Origin: Oreohelix idahoensis
Taxonomy: Eukaryota; Mollusca; Gastropoda; Stylommatophora; Oreohelicidae
Direction of reading: 5' to 3'
NCBI GenBank assembly: GCA_024509875.1
Contig: JAMPIV010021234.1
Location: forward strand, 267,359 to 331,358
DNA: 64,000 nt
Below the pieces are notes generated by a model, which saw nothing but the letters and a program-made list of their open reading frames with translations, made no database searches and was not told where the DNA came from. Below, piece by piece: positions 52,172-63,439 of this stretch (within the stretch, counting starts at the first letter, position 1; the number at the start of each line of letters is the position of its first letter). A program made the position numbers and the translations under genes.

Positions 52172-55100
52172 ACTCCGCCTAGGCCGGTCCCAAGCCCGGC
52201 TGAAAAAGGAGGAGGGCGGCCTGCATGGAGGCCGTAAGGAGGCAGCCCCTCCACTATGCAAAGGCACAACAGGCCAATCACCTGTTTGCTTTAAACTTTT
52301 GAAACTACAAGAGAGAAAGCCAGACTGATTCTAAATGCGACGAACTGGAACGGACTACGACTTATGGAACTTGGAACACAAGAAGTATAAATGGGAAAGA
52401 AGAGGAGCTGGTGGAAGAGATGAGGAAAGCAAAACTAGAAATCCTGGCTATTACGGAAACAAAAAAAAAAAGGACAACGAGTCATGGATCTCGATGGCAA
52501 CATGCTGCTCTACAGTGGTGTACCCACATCTGAAAGAGCTAAAGGGTGCGTGGGTTGCATTGTGGCCAAATACCAAAAAGATAATATCAAGGGATGGAAC
52601 TTTGTCTCGGAGCGCATTATGGTTGTAAAACTAAAAGAAGGAGAAACCATAGTCAACCTGGTCATAGTGTATGGGCCACATGAGGATGAGAGAGCAGAGG
52701 TCAAGGAGGAATTCTTCAAGCTGCTTCATAGGACAGTGGATGACTGCCTAGATGAAATTATCATGCTCGGAGATTTCAATGCCAGAGTTGGAAATGACCA
52801 TGCTAGATGGGGTGGAGTTATCGGAAGATATGGAGAAGATACTCTCAATGACAATGGAAAGCGACTCCTTAGATTCTGCAGTGAGCAGAATCTGATCATT
52901 ACAAACACAAAGTTCCCCCATAAGCGCATTCATGCATACACTAGATGTGAACCAACAAAGAATGAGAAGTCAGTGATCGACTATGCCATTGTTAGGAGGA
53001 GCTCATTCAAATATGTCCGGGATGCTAGAGTCTGGAGGGGGCCAGAGATTGGAAGTGATCACTACCTGCTTACAATCAAAAGAACAACTGAAAGAGTTGC
53101 TCAGCCTAGGAACTGCCCAACATCATGCAAGAAACCAAGTAAACGAGCGGGAGAAATGAGCATTAGGACCTACAAGCTGAGAGAGCCAGAAATTAAAACC
53201 AGATATCAGGGGCTTATTGCTGCAGTGGTGAGCAACACAGAAGAACAACCTGATGACTTGGAAACCCTCTGGCTTAAGTTCAAGGACATCATAAAGACAG
53301 CTGCTGCAGAAGCATGTGGTGAAGTCCGACTTGGGAACAAGAGAAAGAGGACACCTTGGTGGACAGAGGAAGTCAAAGAGAAAATAAGAGAGAAGAAAAT
53401 GGCATGGAAACAATACTTAGGAGCTAAAAACACAACAGGACAAATGGAGAAATATAGAGAATATGTGACACTCAGAACAGAAGCAAAGAACAAGGTGCTA
53501 GCAGCAAAACAGAAGTCCTGGGAAGAATTTGGAGAAAAGCTAGAAAAAGATGCGCAAGAAAACCAGAAATTGTTCTATAAGACCCTAAAGAACATGAGGA
53601 AGGAAAAACAATGCCCTCTCAAATTTATAAAGGACAAGCAAGGCAAATTGCTTACTGCCCCGAAGGAAGTAATGGAAAGATGGAAAGAATATTTCTCAGA
53701 ACTCCTGGATGGTGAGCATGGTGAAGCATCAGAAATGATAACCACTAGCACAGAAGAGAAAACCAATGATGGTGAAGATGACATAAAGATGGAAGAACTG
53801 AAGGCAGCACTGGAGAAAATCAAGATGGGCAAAGCAGCAGGGCATGATGGTATAACACCAGAAATGGTTAAGTACATGGGAGCATCAAGTGGCCTATTAC
53901 TCTTAAGGGTCCTACACGCAGCGTGGTGCAACAAGACCATACCAAAGGATTGGGAGATTGCCATCATAACACCAATTTTAAAAAAGGGTGACAATCGACA
54001 ACGTGGAAACCATAGAGACATATCCCTGGTAAAATCTACTCTAGAATCTTAGTGCAGAGACTCCAACGCCTAGCTGAGCCACAATTGGATGAGGTCCAGT
54101 GCGAATTCCGAGCAAACCGAAGTACTCAAGACCTAATCTTCACACTCAGACAGCTGAGTGAAAAGGCCCTTGAGTATATGAGTGAGATCCATCTTTGTTT
54201 CATAGATCTGGAAAAGGCATTTTACAGGGTCCCCTAAAGCAAACTTTGGGACTGTTTGGCAAGGAAGAACATTCCAGCACCTCTGATTCATGCTATATCG
54301 AGCTTCTACAAGTCTTGCAGAAATTATGTGAGGAGAGCAAACCATAAGTCAGAAGAGTTCACGACCACCACTGGTGTAAGACAAGGTGATATCCTGTCAC
54401 CTTATCTTTTCATACTCCTCATGGATGATGTCATCAAGGCATGTAAGGAGAGAACAAGAAAGTATTCAGTGGGATACTGGAAGATGAGACAGGTCTGTAT
54501 TTCAGAGCTGGCATTTGCTGAGAATGTTGCACTGATTGCTAAATCAGAGGCAAATCTCCAATCCAACCTGCAAGTCTGGAAGGAAGAGCTGGAGAAGAGA
54601 AGGATGGTCATAAGCAGCTCTAAAACAAAATCCATGGTGATATCACAAGAAGAAAGAAGACATCAGATTAAGCTGGGAGAACAGGTCCTGGAGCAGGTCG
54701 ACCACTTTAAATACCTCGGAGCTATTAAAGACCAAAAGGGAGGCATCAAAGAAGAGTTGGCCACTCGAAAAGCAGCAGCTGGGAGACTTTTTCAGGCCAT
54801 AAATCGAGAATTCCTCAGCAAGAGAGAGGTTGTTAAGAAAACGAAGATGGCTGTATACCGCTCCACCTATGTCCCAGTCTTGACATATGGATGCGAGTCA
54901 TGGGCAATGACTACAACCCACAAAAGCCAGATCCAAACCTCAGAAATGAGGTATCTGAGGAAGGTGGTTGAAGTAACAAGAAGAGACATGGTCCGCAACC
55001 AGATGATACGTCAAGGCCTAAAATCCCACCCCCTGCAGACCCAAGTAGAACAGTCCCAACTAAGATGATTTGGCCATGTCTGCAGAATGGGAGAAGATCG

Positions 55101-55302
55101 GCTACCACAACATGCATGGGATCCAGACCCCCAGGATGACCCAGAGTGCGCTGGGAGGACAACATTAGACAATCTTTGAAGGACTGAGGACTAGAATGGA
55201 ACCAGGCCAGGAGGAAGACAGCCGATAGGATAGTCTGGCGCTCTCTCTTCCAAACCTCTACACCTCACGGTAGAAGGGGAACGACTAAGTAAGTAAGTAA
55301 GT
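52172..55302 (+). mobile_element. Full-length LINE (RTE/CR1-like) with target duplication
   Basis: A 3131-bp element is flanked by ACAATTAGATGCTA on both sides (52158-52171 and 55303-55316). It has a GC-rich 5' UTR, one long endonuclease-RT coding region and a 3' end closing in (TAAG)n. The complete flanks and 5' UTR indicate full-length insertion. Antisense 3' fragments of the same family lie at 12.3 and 19.3 kb. Confidence 0.88.
52336..55160 (+). pseudogene. Endonuclease-reverse transcriptase of the full-length LINE, inactivated
   Basis: The apurinic-type endonuclease region includes an ITETK-like segment just before an A-run frameshift (52459-52470), IMLGDFNARVGN and GSDHYLLTIK. The longest frame is 52484-54052. 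A frame break near 54030, a TAA at 54236 in the RT (after AFYRVP) and a TGA at 55066 follow. RT blocks GVRQGDILSPYLF and HFKYLGAI are present, but the catalytic box reads FAENV where active RTs have (F/Y)ADD, so both essential aspartates of the box are lost. The C-terminus has GHVCRMGEDRLPQHAW. The enzyme would nick DNA and prime reverse transcription in an active element. Confidence 0.86.
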
Positions 55303-55316
55303 ACAATTAGATGCTA

Positions 55317-55676
55317 CAGATTACATTAAAGCAAATTATTATATAATATGCTATATATGTTTACCCCATTACACATTTAGATGCTATAAATTGATTACAT
55401 TAAAGCAAGTGATTACACATTTCTTGGCTATTAACTGATTATTGTGTTTCACAGTACATTATTTTATGACAAGTACTTTATTATAGCAACTGATGGCCGT
55501 TTGGGTACTATACACTACTATTCTTTTATGGTACATTACTCTTTTATTGTACTTTATTATAGCAATGGACTGACACATTTCTGTGCTATAAAGTGATTAT
55601 TATTTTTGTATGGTACTTTATTACAGCAAATGATTACACAGTTCTATGTCACAAATTTATTATATTTTATGGTACA
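55317..55676. repeat. Decayed AT-rich tandem repeat DNA
   Basis: Imperfect repeats built from CTATAAACTGATTA, TATAGCAACTGATG and GGTACATTATTCTATGACAA phrases, 60-70 bp apart. Continues after the short LINE insertion at 55691. Confidence 0.55.
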
Positions 55677-55690
55677 TTATTCTATGACAA

Positions 55691-55979
55691 AAGAACTGTT
55701 GGGCGACCGTAGCTGAGGTTCAAAGATGTGTGCAAGAGACTTGAGGGCACTGGACATAAATCCAACAACCTGGGAGGATGAAGCTGCCAATCGCACCAAG
55801 TAGCGATGCTCTCTACGAGACTACCTCAGATTGGGCAAAACGAAGCACTCACGGAAAGTAGAAGAGAGGAGAAAATGCCGAAAGGGACGCCAGGAAAATA
55901 AGCAGCTGAGGACTGTCACCTCAGAGGCGCATTCCTATAGTCAGTTATGACTGAAGGGGGGCTATTATTATTATTATTC
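55691..55979 (+). mobile_element. Short LINE 3' fragment with target duplication
   Basis: A 289-bp insertion is flanked by TTATTCTATGACAA on both sides (55677-55690 and 55980-55993). Its translated remnants (RDLRALDINPTTWEDEAANR, TKWRCSLRDYL) are the C-terminus of a LINE RT, and it ends ATAGTCAGTTATGACTGAAG plus a (TTA)n tail. That tail is shared with the non-autonomous element at 36.3 kb. Confidence 0.78.
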
Positions 55980-55993
55980 TTATTCTATGACAA

Positions 55994-56390
55994 TTATTGC
56001 AACTGATGACATAATTCCATGCTATAATCTGATTATTCTTTTTATGACCAGTGCTTCCTATAGCAACAGATGGCATTTTTCTGTGCTATAAATTATTATG
56101 TTTTATGGTACATTATTCTATGACAAGTACTTTAATAAAGCAGCTGAAGACACATTTCAATGTTATAATTTGATTATCAATTTTATTATCAGCATCTTAA
56201 GCTTCAACACTGTTTAGAAAACCAGTTACAGTTATATCTGCTAAACAAGATTACCTATACAATAAATATTTAGAGATCTTTTTAACTTTACATTATGCTT
56301 GTGAACATCTATAGCTTACATTTTATTTAGAAAACCTGTTCTAGTTTTATCTGCTTACCAATGTAATTAGTACAAGCAATATTTATGGCT
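55994..56390. repeat. Decayed AT-rich tandem repeat DNA
   Basis: Continuation of the host repeats (ATTCTATGACAAGTACTTTA) and then a second decayed unit (AAACCTGTTCTAGTTTTATC, TGCTTACCAATGTAATTAGT) that recurs at 61.7-62.2 kb on the other side of the LINE cluster. Confidence 0.5.
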
Positions 56391-57183
56391 TTCTGTAACA
56401 TTACATTCTGCCATCAATGGTACCTGTACCTTGTAGCGGTTTGGCAGCTTGTGTACCCTGACAACCCCCATAGCTATGCCAGTGGGAGTTTTACTCCTGG
56501 TAGATTCAACCAAGCTGGACTGGTCTGCGTGGGTAGGGGTCAGACAAAAGCTGGTACCCTGGTCCGCCAGGTTGGGGGTGTTTTAGTACAGGGCCGACAC
56601 CCCTGTCTATGTAAAAAAATTGCACATTACGGAAATGGCAACAAATGGAAAAACTTTGATGCGGGATGGACATCTGGAGTCTCGGGCTCATATGACTGCC
56701 AGTGGTGAAAGCCGAAAGGAAACCATTGGCATGAAAACGGATGCCCTGACCGCAAAACACAAAACCAGAATTGGATTTTGGAATGTCAGAACTATGAATG
56801 AGGCAGGAAAGCTGAGACAAATCACAGCAGAGATGAAGAATTACATATTACATATCCTGGGAATAAGTGAGGGCAGATGGACCGGGACGGGGAGAATAAA
56901 AACAGCTACAGGGGAAACAGTACTTTATTCTGGTAGAGAGGATGTTCAGCACAACGAATGTGTAGCCATTATCCCGAAGAAAGGAATAGAAAGGTCTTTA
57001 TTGGAATGGAAACTCATCAACAACGGACTGATAAGAACAAGACAGAGGGAGATTCACCAACACCACAATTATACAATGCTTTGCACCAACAAACGACAGC
57101 GATGAAGAGATCAAGGACGAGTTCTATCAACAGGTACAAAAGGAAATGGAAAGTGCACCCAGGTATGATCTTATTATAGTAAT

Positions 57184-58204
57184 AATATGTACTGCACACA
57201 AGCTACCAATTTGGAAATATCAGTGCTTCCCTGAAATGATAGAAAACGTTCCTGGTATTGAGAGAAAGAACAGCCAAAATGAAACAGAAAGGAGAGTCCT
57301 AACCACAAAATATATAGAGAAACATTACCCAAGCAACACCTCGATCCATGCATACACAGATGAATCAGCAACTAATGCAACAGAAGATGGGGGTGGAGGA
57401 GTCTTCCTGAGCTTAAGCAATGGTACACACAAAAAAGATAGCAGTCGCAACAGGAAAATTTTCAAGTAACTTCAGAGCAGAGGCAGAGGCCTTAAAAACT
57501 GCATCAGATATTCTAATGACAGAAGGAAGCTGAGAGAGACCAGTAGATATCTTCTCAGATGCACTGTCAGTGATTACAATGCTGAAAAGTCAAAGTAATG
57601 CTGAACTGGATGACCTAAGAGTAACACTTCACAGACTAATGCTGAACTGGATGACCTAAGAGTAACACTTCACAGACTATGTCAGCAATACAAAAAAGTC
57701 GTGATACAGTGGATCCCGTCTCACTGCAACATCTCTGGAAATGAAGAGGCTGATAGATTGGCAAAGGAAGGGGGAAAGCTTCCTCAACTTGACACAAATA
57801 TAACTTATGAGGAGGCCAAGAGTTTTATCAAGCGCAGGTACAGGCACAAGTGGGAAGAAGAGCATCCAGGCCACACAAAAAATGATCCGTATTACCAGCT
57901 CAGCAGAAATGAACAAGTGGTAATCTTCAGACTTCGCACAGGTCATAACAGATTGAGATACCATCTATTCAACAAATTAAAGATAGGAACTACTGATGAG
58001 TGTGACTGTGGCACCGATAAAATGACTGCCGAACATCTGCTTCAAAGGTGCCCAACATATGAGGAACAGAGAAAACACATATGGCCATCACCAGTACCAT
58101 TCCTGGAGAAAATCTACGGAGATATCAACAGCCTCAGGCTGACCACTGCTTTCTTTGAACTTATTCAAGTTGATGTCTGAGGGTGAACGAAGAAGAAGAA
58201 GAAG
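57184..58204 (+). mobile_element. Nested, 5'-truncated LINE carrying RNase H
   Basis: The insertion duplicates ATTATAGTAAT (57173-57183 and 58205-58215), interrupting the host LINE's endonuclease. It contains an RNase H remnant and the C-terminal zinc-binding-like region and ends (GAA)n, directly after a TGA stop at 58178. Confidence 0.82.
57190..58180 (+). pseudogene. RNase H and C-terminal domain of the nested LINE
   Basis: The RNase H first motif reads SIHAYTDESATNATEDGGGG (near 57345-57405). After a frame change come FRAEAEALKTA and a FSDALSVI motif. A 41-bp direct duplication (57597-57637 and 57638-57678) then shifts the frame. From 57701 the frame is open for 159 codons: IQWIPSHCNISGNEEADRLA (the last RNase H motif), FRLRTGHNRLRYHLF and a C-x-C...H-x4-C cluster (CDCGTDKMTAEHLLQRC), as in many LINE C-termini. 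Catalytic residues look mostly present but the reading frame is broken. Confidence 0.8.
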
Positions 58205-60436
58205 ATTATAGTAATGGGAGACCTCAATGCAAAAAGTTGGAACACACAATAATTATAACGAAAGAGTAATGGGGAAATGTGGCAGTGGAACAGTCAATGA
58301 GAATGGGGACAAATTAATAAGCTTCTGCAGTATTAACAACCTGGTCATTGGAGGAACATTTTTTCCCCACAAAGAAGTGCACAAGTTAACATGGGAATCA
58401 CCAAATGGACGGGACAGAAACCAGATAGATCACATAATCATCAATGGAGTGAGTCATGCTTGGGATTCCAGGAAAGAAAGAGCCAAGACTGGATAACACC
58501 AGAAACCCTAAACACCATAGCGAAGAGAAAGGAAATGAAAAGAAAGAAAACAGAAGCTAAGTCTCCCAGGTTAAAAGCAATATATAGTGAACAGTACAGT
58601 AAGCTGGACAAGGAAGTAAAACGTCAAACCTGTGCTAACAAAAGGACATTTCTGGATGACCTTGCAAGACAGGCAGAAGAGGCGGCACTGAGAAATGAAC
58701 AAAGCACAGTTTATAAAATAACTAAAACTATCAGTGGAAAACGAGGTGCAAACAACATAATCTTAGTAAGAGACAAGCAAGGAAATCTCATCACAACAGC
58801 ACAGGGGTAGGAAACAAGATGGGCAGAGCACTTCAGAGAAACACTGAATAAGGAACCACCAGAAACTCAGATGAATGTTCCCGAGGCTGAAAGTGATGTA
58901 GACGTAAATACAGACATTCCACGAAAAGAAGAAATCATCACAGCTATCAACGGGTTAAAAAATGGAAAAGAGCCTGGTCATGACAATCTAAATGCTGAGT
59001 TATTCAAGGCAGACCCTGAACTAGCAGCAGAACTATTAGAACCACTATTTGCACTGAGACAACACCAACAGAGTGGAGTAATGGAATAATTGCCCAAGAA
59101 GGGCGACCTTGCAGACTGCAACAACTGGAGAGGAATTACTCTCCTCTCAGTTCCCAGTAAAATACTAGGCAGGATAATCATCCAGAGAATTTCAAAAGCA
59201 GTTGACCATAAACTGAGGAAAGAACAAGCGGGTTTTAGAAAGAACAGAAGATGTGCAGATAATATATTCACCCTCAGGAACATTATAGAGCAGTGCTCAG
59301 AATGGCAGAGACAGCTATACATTAACTTTGTTGATTTTGAAAAGGCTTTCGACAGCATACACAGGGACAGCCTATGGAAAATACTGAGGGCTTATGGAAT
59401 TCCCAGCTGCATTTTTTTCTTTCCATCATAAAAAGCCTCTATTCTAACTTTACATGCAGTGTTGGATTGAGTAATCTAACTTTTGAAGTTAAAACAGGAG
59501 TATGACAGGGATGCCCCTTTTCAACAACATTATTTTTGACAGCCTTAGATAGGGTGATGCGCCAGACAACAGACAGCAGTCCAAGAGGAATTAGATGAAC
59601 AACGTTTTCTACACTGGAAGACCTGGAATATGCAGATGACATTGCACTACTCGCACATTCACATCAACTCATCCAAGAAAAAGCTGATAGACTGAATAAG
59701 TATGGCCAGCAGGTTGGTCTGAACATCAATCTGAAGAAGACAGAGGTCATGACACTCAATGTGGGCAATCCTGAGCCAATAACAATAAGGAACCAGAAGT
59801 TAGAACAGACAGACACATTTACTTACCTAGGATGCATAGTAACACCTGACAAAGGAACAAGCAAGGACATTAACAACAGAATGAATAAAGCGAGAACAGC
59901 CTTTGCTAGTCTCAACAACATTTGGAAGTCTTCCCAGTACAGCACAAACACCAAATTAACACTGTATGAGAGCTGTGTACTTTCTGTGCTTCTCTATGGT
60001 GCGGAATGCTGGAGAGTAACAGAGAAGGAAATGTCGAAACTGTCCTCCTTTTCACACAATTTGACTAAGGAAAATTCTCTGAATCTTTTGGCTGAATATG
60101 ATCAGCAACCAAGAACTACTTATTCGGATTAACCAGGAGGACATGCACACCATCATAGCTGGCAGATGCTGGAATTGGGTTGGCCATGTCCTCAGAAGAG
60201 ACCCCGATGCCATCACAAGAATAGCTATGCCATGGACCCCTGAAGGAAAACAAAAGACAGGCCGATCAAAAACAACTTGGCAGAGGACTGTGGAAGCCAA
60301 GATGCAAAGAATGAACCAGAGTTGGGGCACTGTACGAAGGATGGCTGCCGACCGAGCAAAGTGGAATCAATTTGTTGTTGTCCTACAAGCCCGACCCGTC
60401 CACCAGGCGTGGAAGCATCAGCAGACAGGGTCCTCC

Positions 60437-61715
60437 TCACACCCATACAAGAGAATAGATAATACAAGTGATTTGTATAATTTGATCTTCACAGGAAAAC
60501 TGATGTTACTTTTCCAGATCACATTCAACTTTGTCATGGCAGCTGAGGCCATCTCAAGTCTTGTCTTGATTTCTTTACTTGATCTTCCATCACTACATAT
60601 AGTGGACCCGAGATATTTAAAGGTGTTAACTTCTTCTAACGTTTGCCCATTTAACGTAATGTTGGTCGGAACATGTTTCTTATGGCTATTCACCAATATC
60701 TTGCTTTTTTCTATATTAATTTCCATCCCATACGTTCTTGTTACTTTCTCCAGTCTAGAGGTAAGGTCTTGAAGTTCTGATTCTGATCCAGCTATCAGAT
60801 CAATATCATCAGCAAAACGTAGGTTGCACAGAGGTCGGCCTCCAATCGATATGGTTGATTTATAATCGTAGAGAGCCTCCTGCATAATATGTTCTAGATA
60901 AATATTAAAGAGCACTGGGGACAGGATACATCCCTGCCGAACTCCTACAGTTGTTTTGAAAAATTCTCCAATGTCGTTGCTTGCAAAAAACAGCACTGCT
61001 TGCGTCCTTGTATAGTGCTTCAATGATATCTATGATGTTGGTATCAAAATTGAATTTTCTCATTACTTGCCATAAGCCTTCATGCCAGACTCGATCGAAG
61101 GCTTTTGTGAAATCGATGAAGTTATGGTATAAATCGTGTTGATGTTGGAGATGTTTTTCGATAAGTACTCTAATACTGAAGATTTGTTCTGAGGTACTTC
61201 TTTTTGGTCTAAAGCCAGCCTGTTCCTCTGACAAGATTTCTTCTGATTTCTGTTTTATTCTGTTCAAAAGTATCCTTAACATCACCTTACTTGGATGACT
61301 AATAAGGCTAATGGTTCTGTAGTTCTTGCACATTTTTTAGATTTCCTTTCTTTGGAAGCGGTATTACTAATGACTGCGTCCATTCTTTTGGCCATTTTTT
61401 TGTACTCCATATCTTCTGGCAAATTGTTGTCATGATTTTTACTATATCTGGTCCTCCATATTTCAAGAGCTCTGCTGGGATATTATCCACACCCTGTGAC
61501 TTCCCTCCTTTCATCGAACATATAGCCTCTTCCACTTCTTCCCGTAATATTGCTGCATTTCCGAGTTCCCTGTTTTCGCACTTAATGTTGTTTAATATGC
61601 CTAAGTCAGTGTCAAGTTTACAGTTATATAATTCTTTACAATATTCTGTCCACCTTCTCATTACAGCTGTTTTTTCATTGAGCAGAGCCCCATTGCTATC
61701 TAAACGTTGTTTAGG
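60437..61715 (-). pseudogene. LINE RT fragment (RTE-like), minus strand
   Basis: In transcription order from 61715: an NEKTAVMRRWTEYCKELYN segment, GKSQGVDNIPAELL, then after a frame break AGFRPKRSTSEQIFSIRVLIE and IDFTKAFDRVWHEGLW, and after another break GVRQGCILSPVLFNIYLE, the intact catalytic box RFADDIDLIAGS and TFKYLGSTIC. It stops at ILLYGCE (about 60437), so the last ~100 codons and the whole endonuclease are missing. It is a different family from the plus-strand LINE it touches. Three frames are needed to read it. Confidence 0.83.
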
Positions 61716-62170
61716 AAACCTGTTATAGTTTATCTGCTTACCAAAATTATTAGTATATAAGCAATATTTACAGATCTTTAACATTATTAGTACAAGCATT
61801 ATTTATACATCTTGTCAATACCAATCGTATGTATCAACATCTTTACTTTAAACACTGTTCACAGAACTTTTTAAATAGTTTAATCTGCTTACCAAGATAA
61901 TTAGTACAAGCAACATTTAGAGATATCTTTAACATTACATTATGCAACATTTACAGATCTTTAACATTATTCCCTATTTTTCAACATTATTAGAACAAGC
62001 ATTTCTTATAGATTTTGTTAACACCAATCTTCTGTATCAACATCTTTACCTTCAATGCTGTTTAGAGAACTTTTAACAATTTACTATGCTTACCAAGATT
62101 ATTAGTACAAGAATTATTTAGAGATCATTAACATTATTTTCTGCTTTTCAACATTATTAGTACAAGCATT
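61716..62170. repeat. Decayed tandem repeat DNA
   Basis: Several imperfect units of roughly 110-150 bp with AATCTGCTTACCAAGATAAT, TAGTACAAGCAACATTTAGA and TCAACATCTTTAC phrases. The same unit lies left of the LINE cluster at 56.2-56.4 kb, so the LINEs at 56.4-61.7 kb landed inside this array. Confidence 0.6.
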
Positions 62171-62410
62171 GTTCTGATTATCTCATTAAAGAATGTAATT
62201 ACAACAAAAAAACTAGCAAAATTTACTGTCCACACATTTGAAAAAGACAACAGGACAAATTGAGGGCAAAAGAAACAGAAGAGGACAGAAAGGAAGATCT
62301 GGGATGGCATAAAAATGTGGCTGGGAAAAAAAAAACAGCCAGAACATGACATAGTCATAAAATGTACATTGAGCCAAAGTGGCTGGGTTTAAAACTAGGT
62401 CATGTTATGC
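62171..62410. other. No feature recognised
   Basis: AT-rich sequence with an A tract. No coding or repeat homology noticed. Confidence 0.4.
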
Positions 62411-62414
62411 TCCA

Positions 62415-62600
62415 GCCTACCTAGCCTAGCTGTTTAAAAAAAAATGGGTATCTGACTCCGAACTTGAGTTGAGGAAAGCAAAGGTAGCAAGGAAGGGAAC
62501 TGGTCACCCCTTGTCATAGAGCCAAGATGTAAATAGGTGAAGTCTCAAACAAGCTTCTGACATCAGACAAGCTGTAGGAACTACATCCTGCACCAAGTAT
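62415..62600 (+). repeat. SINE, second family, diverged
   Basis: CCTAGCCTAGCTG, an A tract, TGGGTATCTGACTCCGAACTTG, CAAGGAAGGGAACTGGTCAC and GAAGTCTC match the body of the family at 41.13 and 42.07 kb. A further tail-like phrase (GTCTCTAACAAGTTACTCCC) lies at 62789-62835. Confidence 0.55.
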
Positions 62601-62889
62601 ATCAAGGGATAATAAATTAAATGGTCTGGCCATTTCATGTCATGGATAAGACCAAAGATGGAGATGGATAGACATGATCACAGAAAGCCAACAACACTCA
62701 CACCAGCCAATGCAACACACTTGGCTCAAGTACACAAACTTAGCTCCCCTGTAACCTTCACGGCAACAGAGGACCAAACAAGCAAGTAAGTCTCTAACAA
62801 GTTACTCCCCTCCAGTCATATCTTCTACGGGACTACTTTAACCATTATTTTTTAAACATGAAGTAGTGAGAAGCTAAAAAAAAAAAAAC

Positions 62890-63313
62890 ATATTTGGAAG
62901 GAAATCAAGTCCAACACAAAAACAAGAATCTTCTACTCAAATGTCAAGTCAGTCCTATAGTATGGCTCTGAAACATGGAAAACAACCAAAACAACAAACA
63001 AAAAGTTACAGACATTTATAAATGGGTGCTGGCGTAGACTAGAAGGATTAAAATGGTATGACAAGGTAAACAATGTGGAACTGATGACAAGTGCCAGTGG
63101 AACAAGAGATGAGAAGAAGACAAAGATGGTGATGGATAAGACACACATTGAGGAAACCTGTGAATAGCATTACAAAGCAGTCCTTGTTCTGGAAATCCCA
63201 GGGTAAGAGAGGCAGAGGTAGACCAAGAAACACATGGAGAAGAGAACCGGAGACAGAAGTGAAAATGATGAGGAAGACGTAGAAAGAGTCTGCTGAAGGC
63301 CTGTGCTAAATGG

Positions 63314-63318
<5 letters not shown>
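62890..63318 (+). pseudogene. LINE 3' end (WIGHTLRKP family), degenerate
   Basis: The RT C-terminus reads [45 protein letters not shown] and then continues out of frame through the TLRKP and TWRRE regions. Stops and a deletion in the WIGHT motif make it non-coding. It ends next to a (GATT)n tract. Confidence 0.8.
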
Positions 63319-63347
<29 letters not shown>

Positions 63348-63348
63348 C
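63319..63348. repeat. (GATT)n microsatellite
   Basis: Seven GATT units directly follow the LINE 3' end. The same short tail type follows the gag-joined LINE piece near 18510, so it is probably the expanded LINE tail. Confidence 0.8.
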
Positions 63349-63439
63349 TGTGGAAGGAACCAACAGTCAATATCACTATAGATGACACATGATAGTGGTT
63401 GTCATTCACATTATTAGCAATCTTTTTTTTTTTTTAAAT

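Larger units (their letters stand above)
56620..60400 (+). pseudogene. Endonuclease-RT coding remnants of the interrupted LINE
   Basis: At 56760-57105 the endonuclease start is open (RIGFWNVRTMNEAGK, ILGISEGRWTG). A frameshift precedes TIIQCFAPTNDSD. After the nested insertion the endonuclease resumes at 58207 (IIVMGDLNAK, IDHIIING). Frameshifts and stops (58494, 58808, 59087, 59429) follow. The RT is recognisable by LRKEQAGFRKNRRCADNIF, VDFEKAFDSIHRDSLW, an EYADDIALLAH catalytic box near 59626 and FTYLGCIV. The C-terminal WNWVGHVLRRDPDAITR and GTVRRMAADRAKWN blocks lie at 60098-60400. The element is dead but its YADD box is intact. Confidence 0.82.
56395..60436 (+). mobile_element. LINE (RTE-like), interrupted by a nested LINE
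   Basis: A LINE in plus orientation has 5'-UTR-like sequence (CTGACAACCCCCATAGCTAT), then endonuclease, RT and C-terminal segments spread over three frames. Between 57184 and 58204 it is split by another element with an 11-bp duplication. The left end is approximate. The right end abuts a different LINE in the opposite orientation at about 60437. Confidence 0.8.

Noticed and set aside
56395..61715. Plus and minus LINE pieces as one element inverted by twin priming
   Set aside because: The RT sequences on the two sides belong to different families, so two insertions are needed.
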